From assembly GCA_963920765.1 (NCBI GenBank), contig OY987243.1:9238001-9302000 (forward strand): DNA of 64,000 bases, written 5' to 3'. The stretch's first letter is position 1; the number at the start of each line of letters is the position of its first letter. This document shows positions 34,082 to 47,668 of this stretch, piece after piece. Under the pieces are notes generated by a model. That model was not told the origin of the DNA and did not search any database. It was given only the letters and a program-made list of their open reading frames with translations. A program made the translations under genes and the position numbers. This DNA is from Ulota crispa (Eukaryota > Streptophyta > Bryopsida > Orthotrichales > Orthotrichaceae).

Positions 34082-37000
34082 ATGGAAGAGGACATTGACT
34101 TCAATGAAGATAATTCTTACTATCCTACCGATTTTGAAGACAATTTGGAGTACATATTAGGAGTTGAAGACATACTTCATGGGTCCTTAGGAGGTCAATC
34201 ATCCATTCCTTCTCCAATTGAAGAAAATGTCTACTTCCATTTATCTAAATTTGAATCAAGTTTTGATTCTGATGAAGACATGGAGCGCATGTGGGAAGGA
34301 GATGTTGGATGGGAATCAAACTTTGTGACGGCTGACTTACCATTCATAGATGAGCTTTCCAAACCTTCTTTTGATCAAATTTTTATAGAATCTTTTACAA
34401 AATTCATTCAATTTACACTTGATAGTAGAAACCTTATGATTGTTTGTTTACAAAGACAAACAAATCCTACCTTCAATGAGATTTGTGAAGCAGATGGGGA
34501 TTTCTGTCCATTTTTTAAAAGCCATGGAAGATCTATAAATGTCAAAGATCCTATTCATACTCTTGAGAGATGGGTGAAACTTCAAAATAGTTTGAAGTTA
34601 ATAGAAACTGTTGATGGAGTTGGTCTTTCAACTTTATATGATACAAAAGAAAGGGAAATACCTCATAAAGGAATTTGGTCATCTATTATGTCTACCTCAC
34701 ATGTTGATCTTAGTGGGAATTATTTAACATTGCATGCCACAAATTTTGCTATATGCAATAAGTGGGTCACTAATCAAAAGGTAGGTGGAATTTCTCTATT
34801 GTATATTGAGAAGTATGTACAATCTTGTCCACATTGTCAAAAATCAAAACTTTGGGATGAGGTTCACAACATCCTTTCTGAACTTGTTGATGCCAAGCTA
34901 GACGAGATATGCAAGACTCATGTTGTAGTAAGGCGTGTTTTCCATTCAACACTTACAAAGCATCGTAGAGTCACATATTATCGATGCCACAGAGGTGGAA
35001 AGAAAAGATCAAGAAAAGAAGAAAAGAGAAGATGATGATAGCATTTCTACACACAGAAAGGAAAAGAAGTTTATGAAATGTGATTGTGAGTTTCAAATCA
35101 AAGTGATAATGCCTCTTGGTAGTCAAACATGTTCAATAGACTCAAAATTTTCTTTGGAAGCAAAACTATTTGTGCATTCAAAGCACAGTGGACATCTCCC
35201 AGGTACAAAAGTGGACAAGCTATTTCTACCTATACATCCAATAGTTATTTCTTTTGCGATGGAAAATTTGAAGCATATGATATCAACATCTATAGTGGCA
35301 TTAGTATCTGTTTGAAAAGAACTCAAAATGCAAGCACTAGTGCCTGACATGGAGCACACAGCATATCAATTTTTTCTAATTCCAAAGGAAGTTGAGCAAC
35401 TATCATACTCCATCAGATTAAATGGTATTATTCTTTCTACCATTTTTTTAGTTTTTATTTTAAACCATATTTCTTATAAGACATTTCATTGTATATGCAT
35501 ATTGTGGATTTTGTAGATGCGCTGAGAGTGGATGATTGGGATGCTGCCAATGTGGAAGCTATTAAACTTCAAAAACAAGGAAAGGTGATTTTCTATCAGA
35601 GGTATTATCCAGAGCATCAAGATCCCAGGAAACAACCTTTTATTGTAATCATACAAGACAAATTTATGAAGACAAATGCAAAACAATTTTCAAGGGATAA
35701 TTCATGGGCATTTGATTCAACTTTCAAAACTAATCATTATGACTTACCTCTATATGCCACAGTGGTTCCAAATCAAGATGAAAAAGCCATGCCTATTTTC
35801 TATATATTATGTATCGAAGACAAAGATGGGGGCCATGAAGGAATAGCAATAGAACTTGCATTGACGTATGTCTTTTCTAATATAGAAGAGGTTAGACCAT
35901 CAGCATTCATTATTGATAAGTGCAAGACATCATTGAATGCTATAAGATGTATTGTTAACAATGATATTCATTGTTGGAAGGATGAAAAACTTGGAGAAGA
36001 GCAACTTGCAGGATGCGTTTTCCTTTATTAGTTTCATGTTATGAAGGCATGGAGTGAGAATCTTCTCACACGTATACCTATAGCAAAGAAAGACAAGGTA
36101 TGGCAAAGTCTTCATGTACTATTGAATTGCCCGCGAGAAGATCATTTTGAACAGAATTTACATAAATTCTATGTAGATTTTGAGCATGTTCTTGGAGTAG
36201 AAGAGTATATAAAACTTAGATGAGCAAATGATTCAGCCCCTTGGAGAAGAATGTGGCCTAAATTTGGAAGACTATTTGAATTTGGCGGTGTTGACACAAC
36301 AAATCATGTAGAAAGGCATTGGGAGTGGATCAAGTATACTCTATTACAAGGAAAAGTAAATTGATTAGTTTGAGATTTGTTTGTTGCCATCATTGGAAGC
36401 GCTACAAATGGAAGTTGCATTGGAGGGCCTACTCTAGTAGACCATTTCAAATAAGTTCAAGTTATAAGTAAGTACTTCTTGTGTGAAATTCATGTTGATT
36501 CTTAGTTTTTGGATTGTTAATACATTTTTGATTGTGTCACATTTGACATCTATGTTTACTTCCTTATATTGTAGGTGATTCTGGAAGGTTCTCTAGAAGA
36601 GCAAATGATAAGCTTCATCAACGTTATTTAGCAAATGCACAAAGACTTTTCCAAAAGTATGAAATTGAGCCTGAAGGTGTCTTGGAGGTTGTGGATGTCA
36701 ACCAAATGCTCTTCCATATAGCAAGCAAAACTACTCCCAACGCTAGGTACACTATGTTTGTACGTACTCATTTCTGTGATTGTGCCTCTATTATATCAAC
36801 ATGCAAGCACATTCTTGCAGTGCAATTGATATTGAAAAAATATTATAGACATTTATATGATAAAAGACCTTCATGTTCTAGTGTGATCATAGAACCACTT
36901 TTTCAGCCTATTACAAAAGATTTCCACAATGACAATATTATAAATGATAATACAACAGACAATGATGAAGATGAGGATTTTTTGCAAGTTATCCATGAAA

Positions 37001-37442
37001 TGGAATCAACACTTTTAGAAGTGAAGTTCAACCTAACAAATTATGGAGGAGCGGAGAAGAAGTACAAGAAGGATATAATCAAGGGTTGTATTCAATCTAT
37101 GAAGGAGCCTTTTACTTTTGAAAGGCCTTCTCTTATTGTACTTCCAAGCAAAGGTTCTGTATCCTCTATTCAAAACAATGTACAATGTACAAAGATGGGA
37201 CACGATAGATTTCTACAACAAACAGAGATAATTGATGGAGTGAAGAAATCACATGTAAGCCAAGCTCAACCTACATTGACACCTCCACTTCACAAGTTGA
37301 TTTCAACTTCAAAAAGGAAAAGGACTGTTTTTCCTAGAATTCCAAAAGTTGTATGTGATGCATGCTTCACAAAAATTATGATAGAGAAGTGAGAGAAAAC
37401 AATATCTTGCCAAAATTGTGGGAAGCATTTGACATGTAATTG
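34082..37442 (+). pseudogene. MULE (Mutator-like) transposase pseudogene with SWIM zinc finger
   Basis: A long acidic N-terminus starts at the ATG at 34082. A basic FAR1/WRKY-like segment (YRCHRGGKK..., KCDCEFQIKV) follows across a frame change near 35030. Exon 35515 onward holds the MULE core: WAFDSTFKTNHYDLPLYATV with the first Asp, PSAFIIDKCKTSLNAI with the second, and NHVERHWEWIKYTLLQG with the Glu region. After a likely intron (about 36463-36574) there is a SWIM finger, CDCASIISTCKHI, at about 36776-36815. A final pair CDAC ... CQNC near 37350-37430 could form a C4 zinc site across a TGA. Introns: about 35426-35515 (acceptor TTTTGTAG) and the one above. Stops at 35313-35315, 36221-36223, 36362-36364 and 36371-36373 are TGA, and 36029-36031 is TAG. 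The element's ends were not found. Confidence 0.8.
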
Positions 37443-38547
37443 AAAGGATATTCTATTGTTCATCAATGTCAATAATGCTATGTAGTTTTACAACTTCATG
37501 TGTCTTCTTCTTAGATCTAATTACATTGTTCATCATGTACATGACATTATCATTTATAATTGAATTTTGTTTGTAACAATAGCAAAGGGAACATAAAATA
37601 AACTTTATAAATATAATTGACACTAAATTGACATTTTCTTCTTTTTTCATGTACTATATATGATTGCAATGGGTGTTTCCCAAAAAATTTGAAGACCATA
37701 CAAATCAATTTTTGAATTGAGTTGATTGACCATGTGCTTCAAAATTCATTTGGTTTGTAATCATAGAAATCCATGTGTTTCTCTTGGTTTCTTCATTTTA
37801 GAATCATCTTTTCACAATACCTTTTTTTTTACCCTTCAATGTAATGAATAATTTGGAATGTTTTTTGCAACTTAAAGTGTATGAATTACAAATAATTGTT
37901 TGAATTTTGCACTTAATTTTGGTTTTTTCTTTAGGATATTTGTTTTTCTTAACAATTACGTTTGTTTACATTGCAATGCACAGTTGAAATCAAATTCTTT
38001 CAATTTCTTGATTTGTGAATTAGAGAAAATTTGCAAAGTAGTTATTTGATAAGACTATTAAATACAGGAATAAAAGGAAAATCATATGAGAAATCTCAAA
38101 TATTTACTAGACCTTCATTGGGAGGATGTCAAAAATTTCCCAAAACATCCTCATTGATTGGAAGTGATAGGATGCAAGCTAAGAGTGACTACTACGTTAG
38201 TCACAAGGGTAAAAATGAAGGGTTTTTTTAGCAAATGGATCTAGTTTCATTGAAAATTGAAAGTCTTTAAGAGAGAAAGGACTCATATTTAGAAAGTAGA
38301 CTTGTTGATGACCCAATTTCCACCAAAATAAAGTATACATCTCTAATGTGATAAGAGAAAAGGACTTTTGAACATAACTCTTACAACTATCACTATGATT
38401 TCTTCTTGCTAAACGACTCTTGAATTCATATGTACACTCATAATATGGGCACAATCTCTTGGCATTATTATTAGAAGACTGGGATGATTACATTTTGAAA
38501 TAAAATTTGTATGAGTGTAATTTATATTTTGGAGAAAAGGACTGTTC
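37443..38547. other. AT-rich, no gene seen
   Basis: Only short AT-biased frames. No repeat or motif recognised. Confidence 0.4.
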
Positions 38548-38897
38548 TGTGCTCATGAATGACTATAGTTTTTGGCCCTTTTTGGGAATTGATTTCTCTA
38601 AGTTAAATCATTTTTTTTACATTTTTTCTTTACTTAAGTGTTTTAGAATGGCATAAACTAGGGTGGTCAACCTTTGGAATTTGAAACTCTCATTGAGAAG
38701 AGGGAGAATTCTCATCGGGAACAAAATGTGCTCATGAATGACTAAAATTTGTGGACATTGATTTCTCTAAGTTAAATTTTTTTTTGTTTTTTGTTTTTTC
38801 AAGTGTCTTATAATGGCATACATTAGGGTGGCCAACTTTTGGAATTTGGAACTCTCATTGAGAAGAGGGAGAATTCTCATTGGGAATACAAAAACAC
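38548..38897 (+). repeat. tandem duplication of about 175 bp
   Basis: Two copies begin TGTGCTCATGAATGACTA at about 38548 and 38727. Each contains GATTTCTCTAAGTTAAAT, then TAGGGTGG, and ends CTCATTGAGAAGAGGGAGAA. They differ mainly in T-run length. Confidence 0.85.
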
Positions 38898-40132
38898 TCC
38901 GTTTTGTACTGAAAATTTGAATTTTATTTTGCCACAAATGGGAATCCTTAGCTTGCATCTCCCCAAGTATGTTTATGACTTGGCTTAAATTTTACAACTC
39001 CAAAGGAGTTCATGTGCTATTCAAATACCCCATTCATATACGACAGAAGAGAACATACACAATACAACAACATTCTTTGGGAGTCAACTATACTTGTACT
39101 AGAAGATTGAGAAACTATCGAGAATTTAAGTTCTCTTAGAAGTCCTAAATTTAGAGTAACCAATCACTTTATTTTAATGAAACAAAAATTATTTTGAAAA
39201 CTAAGGAAAGGGTGGGATTTTCAGAATTTCTGAAATGACTGAAATCTCCTTTGTCGAGCTTGTCCCCTTGGCACTAAAAGAATTTAGCATGTAGTTATAA
39301 AGTGAGAGGTAAAGTTATATTTTGGTATTCTTCCTTAATGCGCCAAAGTGCACTATTCTCCAACTCAAAGTTTGTGCAAAATTGACATTTTGATGCTAAC
39401 TAACGCATTGAAAAATTGTTATTCTATATAATTCTAGGAAATTGGATGATTTGTTATAAATAAAAAAACAATCACAATGATGATTATGTGTAGAGTTTCA
39501 TCAAGTTCATTAGTGGTCCTTGATTCTGAGTATTAAAAAGTCACATATTGGAAATGGTGCTCCTAAGAATCTTTTAACATATCAAAAGTATAACAAGTAA
39601 TGCAAACTAGTCACAAACCTAGTAATCCAAGTATGACATGTGTTGAATTATTTATGCATAAGAGGTACATGAATAAAGTCCATCCCATACAAAGAACACG
39701 TACAATACTGTTTTGAATTTTTTTATTCATCATCCACATTATAGATGGTGCAAAATTGTGTAGAGGTTCATAATTTAAGTAAGCAAAGAACATATTAAAA
39801 AATGAAGTTGCAATATCCCTAAGCATTTTGCTAAGAGAATTTACCATACCTCCAATATGAAACCTTTAGCAAATTCACTTAGTTTTTGGAAAATCAAACA
39901 AATAATCACATAATCCAAACTAGTCATTTTATATTTAGCTATCAAATCAAATGTCTAAAACCAAACTTATTTCAAATCTAATGAAATCTAGAAAATCCCC
40001 ATCATTGAGAATCTTGTATTTGGCAGTTTTGGCAGCATTTTAGAATATGGATCGTTGGCTTCTATGTAATTTACTCCCACAGAACATACGAACCTGATGG
40101 CTTATCCCATGAGATTATGTTTAGCAATATAC
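38898..40132. other. AT-rich, no gene seen
   Basis: No convincing coding or repeat signal was found in this stretch. Confidence 0.4.
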
Positions 40133-40136
40133 TTAA

Positions 40137-40366
40137 CCCTTAAGCGCCCTAGCGACAGGATCCTGTCATTGGAGCCCACAACTTTATCTCATTTCTTCTC
40201 TTAATTTGTACAATGAAAACAGTCATATTTGGTCCCCATCGGTATAGAAGGTAGTTCTTTTTGAAATCCTATGGTTGCTTTTTCTAGATGTAATTTTCCA
40301 AGCTGTGCTGACCATTAAACCCTCCATTTTTTCCTAAATCCAAAAATAAATCTAGGCGCTCAGAGG
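40137..40366. mobile_element. TTAA-flanked TIR element 4 (piggyBac-like MITE, 230 bp)
   Basis: Left end CCCTTAAGCGCCCTAG after TTAA (40133-40136); inverted right end CCTCTGAGCGCCTAG before TTAA (40367-40370). Just inside the left end is the perfect palindrome GACAGGATCCTGTC. Confidence 0.65.
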
Positions 40367-40530
40367 TTAATAGAAAAGAAACTCATAAAATGGAAAATAA
40401 CTCCAAGACATATAATCACACAAAGTAACTAGATTTTACTACCTCCTTACTTTAGAGCTACAAAAACCTTGCCCAAATCAATAAAACATAAAGCTACACA
40501 TCACCCAATTTGTTCCTTGTAGAGTACCCA

Positions 40531-41420
40531 GCAACCACAAACCATCCTCCATTCTACCAATTAATTTCTCTTAACAATGTTACTGAGTCAATTAGCATTC
40601 TATTAGCATTCCATTTGCATTCTCTTATCTTGCAATTTGTATATTCAATGAGTGCCCTGAATCAATGAAGCATATCAAGATTCAACCGCAAATATTCAAA
40701 ATCCAATTTTTGGTAAATAGTTTTGTGTCAAAATGAAGATTTTACAAGAGAATTGATTGAAAATGATTGGTGGCAAATTTTTGAGATTTGATTGCATATG
40801 TATGTAGGAACATCTATATGCACATCCTCTATGCTAAAAACATCCATTGAGCAACAAAAATTTCATTTTCATAGGATTCATTATGACATGGGATATACCA
40901 AAGTTTTGTAATATAGAAATAATTGTTTTTTAACTAGTTTTTCATCATGTGAACATAACACCATGTTCAAAAGTAGAAACTTAGTCACAATAAATGAGTG
41001 AAGAAGCCAAATTTGATAATCATAGAGAAATATCTACTTTACAAAATTTTAACATATCCCATGTCACAATGAATCCTCTGAAAATTAAATTTTTGTTACT
41101 CAATGGATGTTTTTAGTATAGAAGATGCGCATGTACATGTTTCCTACATACACACGCAATCAAATCTCAAAAATTTGTCACCAATCATTTTCAATCAATT
41201 CTCTTGTAAAATCTTCATTTTGACACAAAACTATTTATCAAAAATTGGATTTTGACTATTTGCAGTTGAATCTTGATATGCTTTATTGATTTGGGGCACT
41301 CATTGAATATACAAATTTCAAGATAAGAGAATGCAAATAGAATGCTAATAGAATGCTAATTGACTCAGTATCATTGTTAAGAGAAATTGGCTGGTAAAAT
41401 GGGGGACGGTTTGTGGTTGC
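40531..41420. repeat. long imperfect inverted repeat, about 390-bp arms
   Basis: The left arm 40531-40921 is matched by the reverse complement of about 41031-41420, with long identical runs such as CAAAATGAAGATTTTACAAG and its complement. The spacer is about 110 bp. Arm identity looks above 90 percent by eye. A transcript through it would form a long hairpin. It lies between two TTAA elements. Confidence 0.9.
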
Positions 41421-41577
41421 TTGGTTCTTTACATTACAAGACATAGGAGCTACCATATCCCATTTGATGTCTAAGCTGCTCCCTTCAATTGCCCAAATAC
41501 ATTCTTCTTCTAATTGTTGAAAATCTAAAAAAATTTCCATATTCCTTGTAGAGTGTAGAGTACTATAGGCGCTTTAA

Positions 41578-42490
41578 CCCCTAAAGGACCATTGTCCCTA
41601 TGGGGGACAAATGGGATTTCGGGCAGGTACCTACAGCTTCAATTTTTGTCCTAATTTTTTGAAATTTTTTTTGAAGATAGAAACACATTAGATTTTGGAG
41701 AATCTAATTTTAATTCCAACTGATGCCAGGGAGCAAAAGTTATGCCCAAATAAGCACAAATTTGGTGACTAGGGGAAGCAAAAAAAATTCTTATAAAAAC
41801 TTGAAAAAAAGTTAATTTCTTTTCTTATAGATTATATCTTTGTCTATATCTGAAGCTTTAATTTATTCCATTTGAACTAGTTATGAGAAAGTTATGGACG
41901 ATCTTGTTTTTTGAGCAACTCAAGCATCTTCTTGAAAAAATAACTTATAAATTTCATTTTTGAATGCAGGTTTAACATTTTTTCAAGAAAAATTGGTGGA
42001 GAGTATGAAATTTGCTCTTTAGAACAATCTCACCATTGGAATTATTGCGTTTCAATTCCATTGCAAGGTGGTTAGCAATTTAAGTTTTTGTTCAATCTCA
42101 TACTTTCTTCTACCTAATGTTTTTTTAAAGAATGAACATTAAATGTTCGTTTTTTTAAAAAAATTGCAAGATTCCCAACTCAACTTTCCACCATGCAAAA
42201 ATAGAATTCCAAACTTTGTGGTGCAAATATTTTAAGTTAATGTTCAAAGTTAAAAAATCTAGTCAAGCAAATTGCAAAAAATGTTTTTTTTACACTCTAA
42301 ATGTATATATCTTCCAATTTTTGCGGTCAAAGTTCTTGAGTTTTCTATGACACATTCTTATAGTAGTCTAGCAGAAGATCCTATGGTTAGATATGCAAAA
42401 TGCCTGATTTTCAAAAAAATTCACTCTTAGCCATAGAAGTGGCAATTTTGAGTGTCTTTTGACAAATTAAAGACCATGGTCTTTTAGGGG
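41578..42490. mobile_element. TTAA-flanked TIR element 5 (piggyBac-like, 913 bp)
   Basis: Left end CCCCTAAAGGACCATTG after TTAA (41574-41577); inverted right end CCCCTAAAAGACCATGG before TTAA (42491-42494), about 15 of 17 matching. No transposase inside. An inverted relative lies at 54720-55620. Confidence 0.75.
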
Positions 42491-42878
42491 TTAAGGAATA
42501 GCAAGCTTATAAGAATTTTTTGTTGAAATAGCAACTCTGTTTACACTACAATAGCAGACCAAACTTTGAGCTCAAAATGCCTCTTTTATCAACTTTCACA
42601 CCTCCAAGCACTCCTTTGACCATATTAGGCTCTTTAGATGCTTAGGAATTAATGCTATTTAAATATGTAACTGCACACATATTTCCTATTAAAGGCAATA
42701 ATAAAACAAACTAATTTTAGTTATATCCAAGCATAAATATTTCCATATGAATAAAATGTCATTTTTTTCTTGTACAAATGATTTTTCATTAGATTGCAAG
42801 TCACAAGGACACAGTAATAAAGCCCAATAAATTTGATGTACCAATCTTACTCACACATGGTAGCTTGCTAGGATACGT

Positions 42879-44926
42879 TTTTCTGATGGAGATGCCTCTA
42901 TTATGTGGATATGTGTTATTTATCTGTGTTTGCGTTGATTTCAATAAATCAATAATTGAGGCAAAACAGGTGATCGTGGTTAAAACCATGGTTTGATAAT
43001 AGCGTAGCAATCATAGAATTCAAGGCGTTGCGCCGTCTTATCATATACATAGCTCAGGAGGTAGGTAGCAAATTGGCTGGGCTAATTTCTTGCCTTACTA
43101 GCTACCAAATCTTGGAGTGCCATCATTGCTTAACAAGTTTGATGGGAGTTCAAATTCGGACTGATGGGCGGTCAAAAACAACTGCTTCTCTAGCCAACCA
43201 AGTTTACGACATGACGATTGAAGATAAGTTTTTAGCTCTTTTGTATGTCTATGATGGCACGTGGTCACCTTACGCTGGTATTTGTTTTAGCTTTGTTCTT
43301 TTTATTAGAAAATATGAAAGAAAATGAGGTAGATATTTTTTGTGGAAGTAGTTTGGGAGAAATCGTAAGATAGTTTGCCTTTAATTTAAATTTGAGGTAG
43401 AAAAACATCAAAATAATGATAAAGATAAATTATGGGATCAAATGGAAATGGGTCCATCAATGTGAAAGGGATATGGGCTGACCCATATGCCCAAGGCATC
43501 TTAAGAAGTTTCCAAACCTTTTGGAGTGTAATGAAGAGAGAGAGAAAGAGATTCAAATGTGGGAAGAGCCATAATTTTTTGTGTATATTGAATTTTAAAG
43601 TGAGATTTCTTGAGCTTGTATGTCTTTGTGTGAGGTTTCCAAAAATTCTATGCTTGCTTGATTTGGAGTTAGCATTTCAAGAGTTGTGCTTGTTTAAGTG
43701 GAGGAAGGTCTGTTGCCTCCCATGTGCAGGGGTGAAGATTTTAATCAACCATAGAAACTAGACGGCTTGTTAGTTTGCTACAAAATTTTGAGAGAGTGAA
43801 GATCATTATATAAACTTTCTAATAAGCTACCAAATTTGAAAATTAAAGATTTATGGAGGAAGATATGGAGGAGCAAAGATTTGGAGGTTGTAGGTCTTTG
43901 GTGAAGGAAAGTCGTAACTTTGAAGAGCCATAATTTCTTGTCAGGTTGATATTTTCTTTTGAAATTTAAAGAGGTGATAGATTGTAAGATTTCCTCTTCA
44001 AATTTCTATCACACATGTTATTTGAAGGATTATAGAAGAAGTTATGTTGAGTGGAAGTTAGGAGGTAGATTGTCTTTTTACAAAAAGAAGGCTGTAACTT
44101 TGATAAACCATAAATTTTTATTTGTTTGAATTTTTCTTTTGAAATTTTTATGAATGATAGTTTGTTGAATTAGCTTTTCTGATTGTTCTTACTCAAGTCA
44201 TTTGGAGGATTTTTGAGAGAGTTATGATCTATAGAAGTTGTGAAATTGGGTGTCTTCTTCAATTTAGATATCCAAACTTTGAATGGCTTTAACTTTTTGA
44301 TAGAGTTTTAATTTTTTATAGGTTTTTTATATGTTGTGCTTAATAATGTCAGCTTTCCGGATTGCTATTACACTTGTGATTTGAAGCTATAACACAAAAG
44401 TTATAGAACTTTAAAAAAACAGTGGTTAGTTTACCTAAGAGGGAAAAGAAATCCCACTTTGTTTTCTTTCAAATTTTGATTGTAGTATAGTTTGAAGAGA
44501 GATTTAGAGGTTTTAGTTGAAGTAGACAACTGCACCCATTCTAAAGACAAAATTGTCTATAGAATTTTCATCTAGAGTTGGTAGTTGACTATATCTATTC
44601 AAGAGAATTTTGTCTCTAGAATTTTTATCTAGAAATAAAACCTAGAATTTCCTTCTAGATTTTGAAATATACAACTGTGCTTATTCTAGAGAGAATATTG
44701 TCTCTAGAAATTTTTCAACTAGAGTTTGCAATAGACAGCCGTGCCCATTTTAGAGAAAATATTGTCTCTAGAAATTTTATAGATAGTTTGCAATAATTAG
44801 AAACTATTCTAGAGAGCAAATGTTCTCTTAAATCTTATTTGGAACTCGTGATTAAAAAGTTCAACTACACTAAGTTGCAGCCAAATACCCTACGTATTCC
44901 CAAAGCGCGCTCCTCTCTATCCGACA
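42879..44926 (+). mobile_element. old solo LTR of the Ty3 family, opposite orientation
   Basis: The plus strand starts with CTGATGGAGATGCC, matching the start of the intact LTR read on its own strand. It runs through GTTGATTTCAATAAATCAA and a decayed tRNA-like box, and ends AAAGCGCGCTCCTCTC then CCGACA at 44926. The target duplication is ACGT on both sides (42875-42878, 44927-44930). The interior is highly diverged; 44528-44840 has several degenerate repeats around TCTAGAGA. Oldest of the three insertions. Confidence 0.8.
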
Positions 44927-44930
44927 ACGT

Positions 44931-47640
44931 ACTATACGTAAACTTTTCATGTACCAAGAATACACACATATATTGTAAAAAACAAGCAAATACAGAGCAA
45001 AAGACTTTTATTGTGTAGCATTGGTTACCTACAAAAATAATGGACGGTTAGGGAATGTAGAATTGTAAAAAGGGATTCATGATTTTTGAGCCATGAGCCT
45101 AATTTTATTTATGAAAATATTAAATTTCACCTATGAATGTGTACATAGAATCTCATAATTGTGTACTATAAATTTCAATTTCTTAAAGAACTTGCTAATT
45201 TTTTAAGGAAATCATTGATTTTGAGCTCAAAATTGATTCTTGCAGACAACATCTTGGTTCATCAATGAGGGGCTCACCATTTTACACTCACAAAATAGGA
45301 TGGTCTGACACTACACAATACATACCAAGTTTTACATTCCAAGTCATTACAGTTTGTTTACATGACAACATTTTTTGGAAGATATGACAACAAAGAGGGT
45401 GGGACATTGAAGATTTTTGTCAAATATATTGCTAAACCTAAATCTTACAAGAAGAATTGTATAATTTGTTCAGGTCTTTTTATAATACTCATTTTTGCAC
45501 TTAAAAATCCTATGAAGAAAGGATTTTACATTGAGGTGAAACTTACAAAGATGAAATGTGGAATATTGTGTGAACTACCCTTCATGTACCTACTCAATCT
45601 TTTTCAAGGTAGCTCTTGTGAAAGCAAATCCTCCTGCCTTTTGATCTAAAGCCAAAAACATGCACATAGTAATATCTAGGATTACTGTTTGTGCGGTTTT
45701 CACTAAAAAGCAATATAGTTTTTATGTAGAAGAATGTGTAAAGGAATGTTTGGTCATATGTCCTTCTGCTTTCTATGGGTGAAATTGCACAATTACTCCA
45801 CAATCTTGAGATGATATAGTTCTACTTGAATGAATGTGGACCAATATTCACAAAGAAATAAAAATTTATCCATATTTTACAGAATTAATAAGCTTCCTAA
45901 TTGTAGCAAGGATCACTTAAAGTAGGCGCATCCATAAGCATGGAAATAAGGGTTTTGGAGTAGGTAAACAATTGGCTAATTTTGAAAAAAATATTGTAAG
46001 TTAGAAAGTGGAAACCAAAAATATATGGGTTCAATTTCAAGGTTATAACTATAAGCATTTGTTCTTAAAGATTTTTCAAAGTCCAAAATCATTGAAATTG
46101 TAGGAACTATGTGTAAGACATGCTAAAAACAATGCTTGTTGGTTCTTAAATAGTGAGATGGGTACTCAAAATCTCATGCTAGTCACCTACAACCCTCACA
46201 TCATCACCCATAACCATCATTCAATCACCCACAACCATTTGTTTTTTTATTAATTAGCCCCTGCCAGGGCTAGGTGACGGCCACGGGGACACAACGCTTA
46301 TGGATGCTGCCACCTTACAACACTGCCAAAATTACATAAAATATAGGAAAAAACCTGGTAAAAGAGTAACTAAAGATCATGTCTACAACAAGTACAATTC
46401 CACGGTTATTCTATCAATTCACTTATATTCTAAGCATAAAAAATAGAATAGGATGTTACAAAACACTACAAATTGTCACACAACACCAATACCATGAAAT
46501 GATAGAAGAGATAGGTTTAAGAAATGCAACATCAATGAAATTCAACGCTCTTCATTAATATGAAAAAATTACACATGAGGTTTGCTCTTGTACTGGTCCA
46601 CCAGTCTCACTAAACCTTTCTTGCAAAAGATGAAAAGAACACAAATTGTAAATATTTAGCAGCTTTATTAAACCAGGATTATCCTATTTAGAAACCTTAA
46701 TTTTTAAAATAAATAAAAAAACTATAAAATGAAATGAAAATAGTAAGATTGTTAAAAGACAATGCACAAAAAAACAAGAGAAATTCATTTTAAAATCTTT
46801 AAAAATAATTAAGTTCAACAAGCATATTAGGTGAAGCGGCTACACTCTTATATAATCCTTATAAAGCATTCATAGCAGAGAGAGCATTGAAACAAACGCA
46901 AGTACTCTTTGCCCACAAGTAGACTATTCATAAAAATATTGAGGGAAAAACAATAGTTTTTACATAAATGTAAATGACACTTCGCTTTACCATAATATGC
47001 TATCACTTACAATTCCATGTCCTAGTTAAATAAACCATGTTAATTTCATTATATAAAGTATGTAGTCACCTTAACAAACTCCCTATTGCCTAATCAAAAA
47101 GCTCTCTTTTAGAGCATTACACATGATCTCCTTCAAAACTCAAAACCGTAAAGACACAAAGTTGTATTTATAGAGAACAAAATAAATTCTTTCGACATAT
47201 TAATGGGCCTTCACAAGCTACAAATGATATATCTTACTCTTACTAGACACTGATATTTTTTATACTATTGCTAAATTCAACCCCTGAGTACACAAACAAG
47301 GCTAGTAAAGTAAGTAAAATGATAATGAAATGGTACCAAAATAGTAATAAGAGCTAAAAAAGGATGACTAGACATTAGAAAAGGTCTTCTAACTTTCTTG
47401 AACTTGTTTTTTTGATGGAAATCATATGAGAGGATTTAGAGTTAGATCATCCATGGCTTTGATGTAAGACTCAAAAACCATGTGCTATCTTTAGTGATAC
47501 TCTTCATTATAAATTTTGATGCACAACATATTTACTAATAGTTCAATTTCACCTAAAATGGATTAGAATGTAGTGCTAGACATTGAAAGATAGTAATGAA
47601 AGAAATAAACTTTATAGTATTACAATCAAATTTCCTTAAA
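44931..47640. other. AT-rich, no gene seen
   Basis: No recognisable protein. A short GC-rich patch at about 46256-46313 (CCCCTGCCAGGGC, GGTGACGGCCACGGGG) stands out but I cannot identify it. Confidence 0.4.
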
Positions 47641-47668
47641 TTCAAACTTCCTACGGCTTGCTCTTACC

